This document shows, one piece after another, positions 30,682 to 41,023 of a stretch of DNA of 64,000 nucleotides. Position 1 is the stretch's first letter. Each line of letters starts with the position of its first letter. A program made the position numbers and the translations under genes. The notes beneath the pieces are model-generated. The model made no database searches. It saw only the letters and a list, made by a program, of their open reading frames with translations, and was not told where the DNA came from. Source of the DNA: Sulfurimonas sp. (GTDB lineage: Bacteria > Campylobacterota > Campylobacteria > Campylobacterales > Sulfurimonadaceae); NCBI GenBank assembly GCA_027063645.1, contig JAMORK010000039.1, forward strand, positions 1-64,000, read 5' to 3'.

Positions 30682-31545
30682 ATGAAAACAACACTTATAG
30701 CCCACTCCCCCGATGCTGATGATATCTTTATGTACTATGCCATTAAGTTTGGCTGGGTCAATATGGAGGGTGTTACATTTGATAACATTGCTAAAGATAT
30801 TCAAACACTTAACGAAGATGCACTTCGTGGAGAGTATGACATTGTAGCGATTAGTTTTGCTCTTTACCCTCACATCAAAGAGGAGTATGCTCCACTTCGT
30901 ACTGCTGTAAGTTTTGGAGAGGGTTATGGTCCTAAACTCATTAAACGAAAAGGTGCAACACTCAAACGAAACTTTAAAGTGGCACTGAGTGGAAAACACA
31001 CTACAAATGCGATGCTTTTTCGCATAGCTTACCCTGATGCTCGTGTAACATATATGAACTTTCTTGAGATAGAAGATGCTGTAAAAAACGGTGATGTTGA
31101 TGCTGGCGTTTTAATCCATGAGTCTATCTTAACTTATGCAGAAGAACTTGAAGTGGAACGTGAAATGTGGGATATCTGGCAGGAGTTAGCTGGCAAAGAT
31201 TTACCTCTCCCTCTTGGTGGTATGGCAATTCGTCGTTCACTCCCTTTAAACAAAGCTATAGAGTATGAAGCAACACTTACAAAAGCTGTGCAAGTGGCAC
31301 GCGATCATAAAGATAGACTCTCTAAGATGCTTCTTGAGCGTAATCTAGTTCGCATAGATGCACCAACCCTCGATAGATACCTTGAACTTTATGCCAACGA
31401 TGAGTCTATTACCCTAAGTGATATTCAATACAAAGCTATTAACAAACTCTTTGAAATTGGACATAAACATGGTTTTTACGATACACTTGTAGATATAAAA
31501 GACTATCTTATACCAACAGAGTATAAAGAACTTAGGAATTCATAA
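30682..31545 (+). CDS. mqnD: Futalosine-pathway menaquinone biosynthesis protein, MqnD-like
   Basis: TLIAHSPDADDIFMYYAIKFGWV and EGYGPKLIKRKG; MqnA/MqnD-type fold. Confidence 0.7.
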   Translation: MKTTLIAHSPDADDIFMYYAIKFGWVNMEGVTFDNIAKDIQTLNEDALRGEYDIVAISFALYPHIKEEYAPLRTAVSFGEGYGPKLIKRKGATLKRNFKVALSGKHTTNAMLFRIAYPDARVTYMNFLEIEDAVKNGDVDAGVLIHESILTYAEELEVEREMWDIWQELAGKDLPLPLGGMAIRRSLPLNKAIEYEATLTKAVQVARDHKDRLSKMLLERNLVRIDAPTLDRYLELYANDESITLSDIQYKAINKLFEIGHKHGFYDTLVDIKDYLIPTEYKELRNS

Positions 31546-31812
31546 ATGGAAGCAAAGCTTGTAGCACTTGGTGTTGAGACTTTTAAAATTGCTCTTATGC
31601 TTGCCCTACCTGGACTTTTAACAGGTATGTTTTTGGGTCTTGCTGTCTCTATTTTCCAAGCTACAACACAAATTAATGAGATGACACTCTCTTTTATTCC
31701 TAAAATTATTGGTGTTGTTATTGTGATTGTTCTTACAATGCCATGGATGCTCAACTCTATGACCGATTTTGCTGTAAACACTTTTAACCTCATACCAACC
31801 TTTGTAGAGTGA
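31546..31812 (+). CDS. fliQ: Flagellar biosynthesis protein FliQ
   Basis: 88 aa, LALPGLLTGMFLGLAVSIFQATTQINEMTLSFIPKI. Confidence 0.95.
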   Translation: MEAKLVALGVETFKIALMLALPGLLTGMFLGLAVSIFQATTQINEMTLSFIPKIIGVVIVIVLTMPWMLNSMTDFAVNTFNLIPTFVE

Positions 31813-32609
31813 TGCAAACAAAAACCATAAATTTCTCCAAATACTCCTCTTTTAAGATTGGTCCCTCACTTGATGTGAGAATATTTGAGGATGATTTCTC
31901 TTGTACTTCAGATTATTATCTTATAGGTTCATGCAATAATACTCTAGTTGGTAACAACCCTCCCCCTCTTGCGATGCTAAGTAAAAAATATGATTACATC
32001 AAAATCGAAGATGGCGTTTTAAAGATAGGGGGAGCAACTCCTAGTGGAAAAATTGCCTCTTTTTGTAAAAAAAACAACATCGCAAACTTTGAATTTGTCT
32101 CTCATCTTCCTGGAAAACTTGGTGGATTAGTTTACATGAATGCTGGTCTTAAAGAGTACGAGATATTTAACTATCTTTTAGCAATAACAACTCCATCTGG
32201 AGTGAAAAAACGCGATGAGATTCATTATGAATACAGAAAGACAGATATAACAGAGCCTATCTTAGAGGCAAGTTTTGAACTCCAGTATGGTTTTGATGAA
32301 AGCAAGGTGCTTATGTTTAAAAAGATGCGCTCAAACCAACCCTCAACACCAAGTGCTGGAAGCTGTTTTAAAAACCCTCAAGGGGATTATGCAGGACGAC
32401 TTATAGAAGAGGTAGGGCTCAAAGGTTTTATGCGAGGAGCCATCTGTTTTAGCCCTGAGCATGCAAATTTCTTAGTCAATAATGGCGATGGAAAATTTGA
32501 AGATGCACTTTGGCTCATAAAAGAGGCTCAAAAAAGAGTAAAAGAAAAGTTTGATATTGATTTGGAATGTGAGATTGTTCTTTTAGAAAAAGAATATAAA
32601 GATGCCTAA
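31809..32609 (+). CDS. murB: UDP-N-acetylmuramate dehydrogenase
   Basis: FEFVSHLPGKLGGLVYMNAG, SAGSCFKNP, HANFLVNNGDG. Confidence 0.9.
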   Translation: MMQTKTINFSKYSSFKIGPSLDVRIFEDDFSCTSDYYLIGSCNNTLVGNNPPPLAMLSKKYDYIKIEDGVLKIGGATPSGKIASFCKKNNIANFEFVSHLPGKLGGLVYMNAGLKEYEIFNYLLAITTPSGVKKRDEIHYEYRKTDITEPILEASFELQYGFDESKVLMFKKMRSNQPSTPSAGSCFKNPQGDYAGRLIEEVGLKGFMRGAICFSPEHANFLVNNGDGKFEDALWLIKEAQKRVKEKFDIDLECEIVLLEKEYKDA

Positions 32610-32624
32610 ACTTACTTAGGCATC
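32601..32624. terminator. Bidirectional terminator between murB and the convergent OMP gene
   Basis: GATGCCTAA-ACTTAC-TTAGGCATC. Confidence 0.7.
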
Positions 32625-32633
32625 TCAAAAAAA

Positions 32634-33404
32634 TTAAAAACGAAGCATTAAACCTGCATAAAAGCCTTTAAACTCCATATTCATTTTTGTTTTATCATCA
32701 TCACTTGTTAAGTCAAATTTTTGCATTCTGTACCCAACTTCTAAACCTGGATGTAAAACAGGAATCATATCAAGAGTATAGTCAACTTTGGCGCGAACGT
32801 CATAGATAGTTGAACCGTCATAAGTGATATATTTCACATCAGATTCTAAGCCAATGTTTGTAGCAGGGATCTCAACACGAACTCTTGCATATACTAAAGG
32901 AATCGCAATTGTTTTAGAATCTTCATAATTTCCTAAACCTATACCAAAAATATTAACTGCTTGTGCTTTATATGATGCATCTACCACTTTAATATCAAGA
33001 CCTAAGTCAAGTGTAGTCCATGCTGTGTTATCTAAAAGATTATAATAAGGGATAATATCGTACTGTTTCATGCTGATAGAAGCATTTTTAAATAATCCAC
33101 CTGTATCAAAATCTTCAAAAGAACCTTTTGCACTCCCTTGATCATCAATATCTGTATACTCAAGACGTAAGTTTGGTAAGATTGGGATAGGATGCTTAAT
33201 AAGAGCCCAAACATATGTGCTTGTATTATCTACCTGTTTAGATGTGTAAGTACCCTCAGAACCAAGTGTTGCATCAGTATAAGAGATAGTTCCTGATGGA
33301 GATTGATTCCATCCACCTACACCCATCTCCACTCTTGCAAAATCTGCATTTAAAGTAGAAATCAATGCAACAGTTGATAATAAACCAGTAACTAATTTTT
33401 TCAT
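32634..33404 (-). CDS. Outer membrane beta-barrel protein (TIGR04219-like)
   Basis: Signal peptide, VEMGVGGWNQSPSG, amphipathic strands, terminal F. Confidence 0.75.
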   Translation of the reverse strand: MKKLVTGLLSTVALISTLNADFARVEMGVGGWNQSPSGTISYTDATLGSEGTYTSKQVDNTSTYVWALIKHPIPILPNLRLEYTDIDDQGSAKGSFEDFDTGGLFKNASISMKQYDIIPYYNLLDNTAWTTLDLGLDIKVVDASYKAQAVNIFGIGLGNYEDSKTIAIPLVYARVRVEIPATNIGLESDVKYITYDGSTIYDVRAKVDYTLDMIPVLHPGLEVGYRMQKFDLTSDDDKTKMNMEFKGFYAGLMLRF

Positions 33405-33492
33405 AGAAAACCTTTTTTTTTATATAAAGGTGATTATATCAGAGAAAAATAATATGATTTCTTAAAGAGAATAGGTAAAAAGTGGAAAAAAT

Positions 33493-33550
33493 GTTTAGGG
33501 GAAAAACCCTAAACTTATAGAGGGAAAGGGTAAGTAAAAACTCACCCTTT
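33493..33550. terminator. Tandem stem-loops downstream of tpx
   Basis: GTTTAGGG-GAAAAA-CCCTAAAC (33493-33514) and AAAGGGT...ACCCTTT (33526-33550). Confidence 0.6.
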
Positions 33551-33569
33551 AAAACTTACTAAAAAAGGT

Positions 33570-34073
33570 CTAGCTTACTGCAGCGATTGCAGCATCGTAG
33601 TTAGGCTCTTCAGTGATTTCTGGAACGATCTCTTTATAAGTTACGATTCCGTTTTCATCAATAGCGAAGATTGCTCTACAAGTAACACCTGCAAGAACAG
33701 ATCCACCAAGTAAAACACCATAAGCATTAGCGAAATCTTTGTTACGGAAGTCAGATGTAACAGTTAAGTTAGTGATCCCTTCAGTTGAACAAAAACGACC
33801 AGCAGCAAATGGAAGGTCTAAAGAAACGATAGTTGGTTTAACACCATCTAAAGAAGATGCTTTTGCATTGAAGTTACGAGTTTCAGTAGCACATACACCT
33901 GTGTCTAAAGAAGGAACAACAATGATAAGTTGTTTATGCCCTTGAGCTCCACCAACTACTACATCACCTAAACCATCAGAGTTAACAACTGTTACCTCAG
34001 GAGCTTTATCTCCAACATTTACTTCATTACCTAATAATTCTACGTCTTGACCTTTGAATTTAGTTGTTGCCAT
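33570..34073 (-). CDS. tpx: Thiol peroxidase Tpx
   Basis: VPSLDTGVCATETRNFN and SLDLPFAAGRFCSTEGI. Confidence 0.95.
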   Translation of the reverse strand: MATTKFKGQDVELLGNEVNVGDKAPEVTVVNSDGLGDVVVGGAQGHKQLIIVVPSLDTGVCATETRNFNAKASSLDGVKPTIVSLDLPFAAGRFCSTEGITNLTVTSDFRNKDFANAYGVLLGGSVLAGVTCRAIFAIDENGIVTYKEIVPEITEEPNYDAAIAAVS

Positions 34074-34190
34074 ATTCAAATCCTTTTATTTAATTTTTTA
34101 ACGTCTTTCACGTTTTGTTGAGAGAAGTATATTTTAAATCGGATAATTTTACTCTTATTTAAAAAAAGAGTGTTTTGGACTAAGTTTAAT

Positions 34191-35762
34191 TTAAGACTCA
34201 ATATCACTTACAACACAATTTCTTCCTAAATCTTTGGCTTTATAAAGGTGTTTGTCAGCTCGCTTTAAAACATCATCTTCTGTTTCATCTCTATAAAAAC
34301 TTGTAACACCAAAACTACATGTAATCTCTTTTGGTACACCAAAGTTATGTTTGTAGATAGTGACTCTTAATTTCTCAGCTAGTACAATGGCATCTTCTAA
34401 AGTAGTTTCAGGAAGAATAATCACAAACTCCTCCCCACCCCAACGAACAAAAATATCACTTGCACGAATATTTAAATTTACCAAAGCCGTTATTTTTTTT
34501 AAAACAATATCTCCAACATCATGTCCATAAGTATCATTTACTTTTTTAAAATGATCAATATCAAAGAAAACGATACTCATATCGCGTTCAAATCGATGCA
34601 GTTCAGCAAGACGATGATTCATAATCTCTTTGAATCCATATCGGTTATAGATTTTCGTCAAAGGATCATGTGTAGCTATCTCATGAGCAAGCTCTTCTTT
34701 TTTTACTAAATACTGCATAATGAGACCAACTAATAAACTGATAAAAAGACTTAAAAAGCTTAAAATAATCAGAAGAGTTTTGTTTCTTTGAAGTACTAAG
34801 TCAACCATATCGTCAAACTCATAGTTAATAATATATGCCACTTGTTTATGATAGAAGTTCTTCACTGGCATAAAGTTAATCGTTAAAGCACGACCTTTAT
34901 AGGTCTCTTTATTGTGAACTGTTATGGAAAAATTTTCTTTATTCTTGATCGCTTTATTTACCTCTGGAGCTATTTTTGCATTAACAGCATGGAGCTGTTC
35001 TAGACTAAGCTCTTTTTGATCAATAAGTGTTTTTTTATCATAAAATAGGGAGGAGAACTCACTCTCTTTATAATTACTTGTTTCCTCTTGAAATACCTTT
35101 GTTTTAACTATATCGCTATTAATCAAAAATAAAAATGAAGAGTCATCAACTTCTTGTATCATCTCTTGGATTGCACTAAAGGAGTAAGAGATCTCTACCG
35201 TACCTACAAAAATATTATCTTTAAAAATTGGATACACATTTCTAAAACCATTAAAGATTCTCCCCTCTTCAAAAGCATGAACAAACCTCTTAGTTTCATT
35301 CACATACTCCAGGGTTGGTCGTACACCAACCAAGGAGTCTCCAAATTTGCTAGGTCGATGAAAACGTAAGAAGCTTATGCTTCCTGGTAGATGGAAGTGA
35401 AGTTGTCTCACAAATTTTGTTTGCATATAATTATAAGTACTTAGAAACTCTTTATATAGCTCTCCTCTAAGTCTGTTCAACTGCTTTGAATCTTTTGTTA
35501 CTGAAGCACGAGCCATAATCTTTCGCATTTTTTCTGTATCTATTGTTGTGTCATAAAATGTTTGGGAGAGTTTAGAGAGGTAATTATCAGAAAATTGCAT
35601 CTCCTCTTTAAAACTTTTTAAACTTTTTTCATTTAAAAAGGAGATAGCCTTCTTCTCTTGATTAGATACATACAGATAAGAGAGGGTCTGTAATACTATG
35701 TAAAAAGAGAGAAATATATAAAAAGTTATTTTACTTATTTTTATTTTACTAAAAAAGTCCAT
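34191..35762 (-). CDS. Diguanylate cyclase with periplasmic dCache-like sensor
   Basis: Two TMs, periplasmic QLHFHLPGSISFLRFHRPSKFGD, GGEEF active site. Confidence 0.9.
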   Translation of the reverse strand: MDFFSKIKISKITFYIFLSFYIVLQTLSYLYVSNQEKKAISFLNEKSLKSFKEEMQFSDNYLSKLSQTFYDTTIDTEKMRKIMARASVTKDSKQLNRLRGELYKEFLSTYNYMQTKFVRQLHFHLPGSISFLRFHRPSKFGDSLVGVRPTLEYVNETKRFVHAFEEGRIFNGFRNVYPIFKDNIFVGTVEISYSFSAIQEMIQEVDDSSFLFLINSDIVKTKVFQEETSNYKESEFSSLFYDKKTLIDQKELSLEQLHAVNAKIAPEVNKAIKNKENFSITVHNKETYKGRALTINFMPVKNFYHKQVAYIINYEFDDMVDLVLQRNKTLLIILSFLSLFISLLVGLIMQYLVKKEELAHEIATHDPLTKIYNRYGFKEIMNHRLAELHRFERDMSIVFFDIDHFKKVNDTYGHDVGDIVLKKITALVNLNIRASDIFVRWGGEEFVIILPETTLEDAIVLAEKLRVTIYKHNFGVPKEITCSFGVTSFYRDETEDDVLKRADKHLYKAKDLGRNCVVSDIES

Positions 35763-35795
35763 GATTTATTGTAGTCTTCTAAAACTTAAAAAGTA

Positions 35796-36779
35796 CTACA
35801 ATCCACTTCTTGGTGCTATATCTAGTTCCTCTACAGAGCTAAACATCTCATTTTTATACATATCTACAGCTACACGCCCTATCATAGCAGCATTGTCAGA
35901 GCAGTATTTGAGTTCACTCAAAATCAGTTCTGCCTTATGGGGTTTTAAAAGCTCCTCTATCTGTGAACGCAGGTAAAGATTAGCAGATGCACCACCTACT
36001 ATAGCAAAGGTGTTTGGTTTCACTGTTTTAAAATACTTTTTAAGCTTCATTGTAAGATGTTTTGTGGCGATATGCTCAAAAGAGGCAGCTATATCTTTAT
36101 ACTTCTCTTTATCATCTCCTGCCTCTTGCACTGCTAAACGCACAGCATTTTTAAGCCCTGAATAACTAAACGCGATAAGTGGAGATTGGTGAAGTGGCAC
36201 TGTGAAGTTATAAGCAAGTCTATCACCATCTTTTGCGAGTTCTTGAATAAGCGGTCCACCAGGATAACCTAGTCCCATCATTTTTGCTACCTTATCAAAG
36301 CTCTCTCCAAAGCTATCGTCCATACTTTTCGCTACTGTCTCTATTTGTGTCAAACTTTTTACTTCCATCACTTGTGTATGTCCACCAGAGACAAGTAAGC
36401 ATGTAAGGGGAAACTGTGTTTCTTTTTCTATAAAGAGAGAGTAGATATGCCCTATAAGATGATTTACACCTATGATAGGGATATCTAAGGCAATAGCAAT
36501 TGCCTTCGCCATTGTCACACCCTCAACAAGTGTAACAGCAAGACCAGGTGTTGATGTCACAGCAACAGCTTTGAGACGAGGAAAGTACTCCTTCACCTGT
36601 TCAAGTATCTTAGGAAGTGCCTCTGCATGAAGTCGTGCAGCAAGTTCTGGAACTACTCCACCATAAACACTGTGTTCTAACTCTTGAGAGATTTTTTTAT
36701 GAAATAAAAGCTTGTTTGTTGCTATCTCTGTGATGGCTATTGCAGAATCATCGCAAGAGCTTTCAATACTAAGTATCAT
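35796..36779 (-). CDS. tsaD: tRNA threonylcarbamoyladenosine biosynthesis protein TsaD
   Basis: [43 protein letters not shown]. Confidence 0.95.
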   Translation of the reverse strand: MILSIESSCDDSAIAITEIATNKLLFHKKISQELEHSVYGGVVPELAARLHAEALPKILEQVKEYFPRLKAVAVTSTPGLAVTLVEGVTMAKAIAIALDIPIIGVNHLIGHIYSLFIEKETQFPLTCLLVSGGHTQVMEVKSLTQIETVAKSMDDSFGESFDKVAKMMGLGYPGGPLIQELAKDGDRLAYNFTVPLHQSPLIAFSYSGLKNAVRLAVQEAGDDKEKYKDIAASFEHIATKHLTMKLKKYFKTVKPNTFAIVGGASANLYLRSQIEELLKPHKAELILSELKYCSDNAAMIGRVAVDMYKNEMFSSVEELDIAPRSGL

Positions 36780-37801
36780 GATTTGCTTTCCTTTATGTAA
36801 CAATTATTGGAGTAGGGTAAGGCTATAAAAAAACATGTTTTTTCTAAGTTACTTGATGGAAAAAGACTACTTCTAGATAAAGAGCGTGAGCTTATATCGA
36901 TCTTTCCATCAAATATTTTATGAATAATCTCTTTTGACATATAGAGTCCTATCCCTGTCCCTTGTGTTTTCTCTTTAGTTGTAAAGTAAGGTCTAAAAAT
37001 TTTCTCTTTTATCCCCTCATCCACTCCAGATCCACTATCACAACACTCAATCTCTACACCATACTCATTGACTAAAAATTGCACTCGAATCTTTTTCACC
37101 TCTGCACCCTCTAAGGCATCTTTAGCATTGTTGATAAGATTGAGTACCACCTGAGAGATAGATGATGCTATATACACATCACTATAACCCTCATCTATTA
37201 CTATCTCTAGATCAATCTTCTTATTTGCTATATGTGCATCTATGATACTATGGATCTCTTTTACGATAGAATCCAATGTTTTCATCTCTAGATGGCTTCT
37301 CTTATCAAAAAAAGAGATAAAATCATCTATAGTTGATGCTAAGTATTTTACATTATCTTCGATAATATCGTAATTTTTATTTTCAATATCTAAATTTGAA
37401 AGCCTCATATTTAAAAGAGCTAAGTTAATTGTATTGAGTGGTTGCTTCCATTGATGCGAGATATTTGCCATCATCTCTCCCATCAAAACAAATCTAGCTT
37501 GCTCAAAAAGGATGATATCTTTTTGCCTGTTTTTCTCCATCTCTTCATCTAAGTATTTATTTACATGTGCCAAGCGGCTTGTTAAGCGAATAAGAAGAGA
37601 TATCGTAACAGGAGTAAGGATTAAAGGCAAAAATATGGAGAGATAAAATAAAAATTCATTATATGGTTCATTGAAAATATAGCTAAACCCATATACCGTA
37701 GGTATAGAGCCTACAAGCACAAAAATCGTACTTAAAAAAACAATCTTTCTTGGAGATGAAGATGCGATGTATTGGATGATTTTATCTATAAGCATCTTCA
37801 T
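36776..37801 (-). CDS. Membrane-bound sensor histidine kinase
   Basis: Two TMs; [18 protein letters not shown]-box; [23 protein letters not shown]. Confidence 0.9.
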   Translation of the reverse strand: MKMLIDKIIQYIASSSPRKIVFLSTIFVLVGSIPTVYGFSYIFNEPYNEFLFYLSIFLPLILTPVTISLLIRLTSRLAHVNKYLDEEMEKNRQKDIILFEQARFVLMGEMMANISHQWKQPLNTINLALLNMRLSNLDIENKNYDIIEDNVKYLASTIDDFISFFDKRSHLEMKTLDSIVKEIHSIIDAHIANKKIDLEIVIDEGYSDVYIASSISQVVLNLINNAKDALEGAEVKKIRVQFLVNEYGVEIECCDSGSGVDEGIKEKIFRPYFTTKEKTQGTGIGLYMSKEIIHKIFDGKIDISSRSLSRSSLFPSSNLEKTCFFIALPYSNNCYIKESKS

Positions 37802-37814
37802 CCCCTTTTTATAT

Positions 37815-38906
37815 TTATGAGCATAAATACATCTTAAACAAATCATCTAAACTCACTTGATTTTTTTGCAGGTATGCTTTCCTTTGTTCATATACTCTTG
37901 ACAGTATATCCTTTTTATCGTCACTTAAGTGTATCTCTCTATGACAGTTTGGACATAAAGAGATAATATTGTCAACATCATCAAGCTTAAAGGTATAATT
38001 TTTTTGTTGAAACATAGGGATAATATGATGCCCCTCTACATAATTTTGCCCTTTAGAGAGAAAAGTTTTATGCTCCTTTGAGAGTACACAGTAAAAACCA
38101 TCGCGTTCTTTTGCCTCAGCTATAAGTCTTGCATCGCGTTTATAGCGTTGCTGTGCTACTTTAGTATCGAGTTGACACAGTAATGTTTCCTCTTGAAAAA
38201 AGAGTGCATCAAAACTGATGTTTTCATACAAAACCTCCACCTCTTCAAGAAGATCTTCTGCTATAAAATAATAATTTCCTTTTTTTGAGAGGATCTCTAT
38301 GTTTACCAAAGAGTTAATCATCCAAGTATAAAACTTGTCATACTCTTGCTCTTTTTTTATTTTCTCTATATCTCGTGTTTTCATATACAGAGCCAAATCA
38401 TCTCTCTCTCGAATATAGATAAGTTGCTCTTTGATAAACTCTTTAGAGAGTCCCCGCTCTTTTTCTAATAGAAGTAGCTTAAAAAGTATACGAAACGGAA
38501 AGATTTGAAGCTTTATATCTTTGGTGGCTATGTTAGGGTAAGTGGAGTTATCAAGCTGATTTAAAATGTATTTTTTACACTTCTTATACTCTCCAAGCTC
38601 ATAAAAATGTAAAAATTTCTCCCCCTCAAGAGTGAGTTCTATCACCCTGTTTGGAGCCATTTTTAAAAAACCTAAAAAAAGAAGTGGTCTAAAAAAATGT
38701 GCGGGAGTGGAGTTGTTTGGCTTATACTCTGTTCGTGAAGCGAGGTACTCTTTTATCTCTCTCTCAAATTGGGCTTGTGAAACTTTTTTTTGCTCTGCTA
38801 CATACTTTAAAACACTAATACTTCGTGTATTCATATAGCTTGACTCCCCTAAAGGTTTGTCAAAAATCTTTCCATTGCCTGGAGCTTGCCATCTGTAATG
38901 ATTCAT
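37815..38906 (-). CDS. HNH endonuclease, candidate restriction enzyme
   Basis: C-terminal YVEGHHIIPM...DNIISLCPNCHREIH HNH motif; 6 bp downstream of a C5 methyltransferase gene. Confidence 0.8.
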   Translation of the reverse strand: MNHYRWQAPGNGKIFDKPLGESSYMNTRSISVLKYVAEQKKVSQAQFEREIKEYLASRTEYKPNNSTPAHFFRPLLFLGFLKMAPNRVIELTLEGEKFLHFYELGEYKKCKKYILNQLDNSTYPNIATKDIKLQIFPFRILFKLLLLEKERGLSKEFIKEQLIYIRERDDLALYMKTRDIEKIKKEQEYDKFYTWMINSLVNIEILSKKGNYYFIAEDLLEEVEVLYENISFDALFFQEETLLCQLDTKVAQQRYKRDARLIAEAKERDGFYCVLSKEHKTFLSKGQNYVEGHHIIPMFQQKNYTFKLDDVDNIISLCPNCHREIHLSDDKKDILSRVYEQRKAYLQKNQVSLDDLFKMYLCS

Positions 38907-38912
38907 AAAAGT

Positions 38913-39962
38913 TTATCTTGGCATTGTACTTAAAAGAGAATCGATAAGTCGAGGGGGAACACCCTCACCTATCACCTGACGAACAAGGTTTTCACTTGCC
39001 CACTCAGGTGGAGTCCAATCATCAGGCAGACCTGTTAAGATGAAGATCTCTTTAAGTGTTAAAACACGAGCATCGCTGTATGTACCATCGGCTAACAGTC
39101 GCCCTGGGTGAACATTGTTCTGACTTGAGACTGAACCATTTGCCATCGTAATTGTTGGGGCTGGTTTATCCCACTCTATACGTTTATAAGTGGTGTCATA
39201 CCCTTTTATACGAGTACCATCTGCTTTTTTAGGGTAATGTACCTTGTTATGTAGAGCAGTTTTGCCTGTTGGAGTATGTTTTAAAAAAGAGATATGGCGT
39301 TCATTATGTGTTTTGGCTTTATGAAACGCGATGTTTGAACTCTCTCCACTCTCTAGAGGGGGAAGGTGTTCTATCACCTCACGAACTGTAATCTTAGGCT
39401 CTTTTGGTGGGAGGGTCCACTCTTTAATCTTAGAGATTAAAAAGATAGCTCGTTTACGGCTTTGTGGCGTTTTATAATCAGCCGCATCCACAACAACAGG
39501 GTTTATAATATAACCCAATGGCTCAAGAGATTGCTTAATAAAGTCAGTGATTTTTATCTTCTCTTTGTTGTGTACAAGATAGGTGTTGAGCACTTTTGGA
39601 ACATTCTCTATGAGGATGTTGCTTGGCTCTAACTCTTGGGCGAGTTTAATCACATACTTGATAAGAGAGTTTCTAGGGTCATCCTCTTGCATCTTTCCAG
39701 CAAGGCTCATCCCTTGACAAGGTGGAGTGGCGATGAGAAAATCACACTTGGCTTTTTTAGCCTCACTTAAAACCTCAGAGAACACCTCTTCATTTGTGAT
39801 GTCCCCTTGAACCATCTTGCACTTTTTGTGCATCTGTGCATGAAACTCTGCTCTGTTTTTTAGAAGCTCATTGGCAACAGCGATCTTAATCCCATGGTTT
39901 TGTATATAGGTCTCAGCGATTCCTACATTGGCAAAGAGTGAAACGCCATGAATCATACACAA
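38913..39962 (-). CDS. DNA (cytosine-5) methyltransferase
   Basis: ATPPCQGMSLAGKM, ENVPKVL, PQSRKRAIFL, C-terminal RVLTLKE...GEGVPPRL. Confidence 0.92.
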   Translation of the reverse strand: MCMIHGVSLFANVGIAETYIQNHGIKIAVANELLKNRAEFHAQMHKKCKMVQGDITNEEVFSEVLSEAKKAKCDFLIATPPCQGMSLAGKMQEDDPRNSLIKYVIKLAQELEPSNILIENVPKVLNTYLVHNKEKIKITDFIKQSLEPLGYIINPVVVDAADYKTPQSRKRAIFLISKIKEWTLPPKEPKITVREVIEHLPPLESGESSNIAFHKAKTHNERHISFLKHTPTGKTALHNKVHYPKKADGTRIKGYDTTYKRIEWDKPAPTITMANGSVSSQNNVHPGRLLADGTYSDARVLTLKEIFILTGLPDDWTPPEWASENLVRQVIGEGVPPRLIDSLLSTMPR

Positions 39963-41023
39963 CTCCTTACATAAGCTCTCACCTCTGTATCTAGTGCAAA
40001 AACCTCTTCCACATTTTGTGGGAGCTGTGTAAACTTCTCAAAAGCTTGGATGATATACTTGCTTATATCCATAAAGCCTATCTTTTGTGCTATAAAAAGC
40101 TCTATGGCAGCTTCATTGGCTGCGTTTACCACTGCTCCACGAGCAGGGTTTGCTAAAAGTTCCTCTTTGATATCCCATATAGGGTAGCGATCACTCTCAA
40201 TCTTGCGAAACTCCAAAGAGCCCACTTCAAGCAGATCTACATGACCTAAAATATTCTCTTGCATCTTGGCATCAAGTGCATAGGCGATAGGGAGTTGCAT
40301 AGAAGCATAAGCAAAGTGTGCTGTGGTTGAGCCATCTTTAAAATCTATAAGTGCATGAATGAGAGATTTTGTCTCTATAATGGCATCATAATGCCCCTCA
40401 CCAAAAAGCCATCTTGCCTCTAGTAGTTCAAACATTTTGTTGACCATAGTTGCAGAATCTATGGTGATTTTTTGTCCCATCGACCAGTTTGGATGTTTTT
40501 GAGTGTCTGCGAGTGTCGCGTTTTTTAGTCGTGAGAGTTCCCAGTCACGGAATGCTCCTCCACTTGCTGTAATGATCATCTTACTTACAGGTCTCTCTTG
40601 AAGGAGATACCAAAGTCCAAAATGTTCTGAGTCAATTGGCTGAATTTTTGAAGTGTCTATAAATGCTCCACAAGCTACAAGACTCTCTTTGTTTGCTAGA
40701 GCAACATTCTTACCACACTCTAAAGCTTTAAGGGTTGGTCGCAGTCCTAAAAAACCTACAAGTGCATTGACCACAAGTTCACTTGCACTCTCTTCTATGA
40801 CAGAGAGTATAGCTTCGCTTCCAGCATAAACACAAGGGTGGTTTACATCTTTTCTATCAGCTTCATTGGCGATTACAACTACTTTGGGAGAGTGCTCTTG
40901 AATCTGCTCATTTAAAAGTGTAATATTTGAGCCACACACAAGTACCTCAACAGCGATGTTAAACTTTTTTGCAACAATGAGTGTGTTGACCCCGATGGAG
41001 CCCGTAGAACCTAGAAGTACCAA
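39953..41023 (-). CDS. dxr: 1-deoxy-D-xylulose 5-phosphate reductoisomerase
   Basis: LLGSTGSIGVNTL, NKESLVACG, PIDSEHFGLWYLL; TTG start abutting the cdsA stop. Confidence 0.95.
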   Translation of the reverse strand: MVLLGSTGSIGVNTLIVAKKFNIAVEVLVCGSNITLLNEQIQEHSPKVVVIANEADRKDVNHPCVYAGSEAILSVIEESASELVVNALVGFLGLRPTLKALECGKNVALANKESLVACGAFIDTSKIQPIDSEHFGLWYLLQERPVSKMIITASGGAFRDWELSRLKNATLADTQKHPNWSMGQKITIDSATMVNKMFELLEARWLFGEGHYDAIIETKSLIHALIDFKDGSTTAHFAYASMQLPIAYALDAKMQENILGHVDLLEVGSLEFRKIESDRYPIWDIKEELLANPARGAVVNAANEAAIELFIAQKIGFMDISKYIIQAFEKFTQLPQNVEEVFALDTEVRAYVRSCV

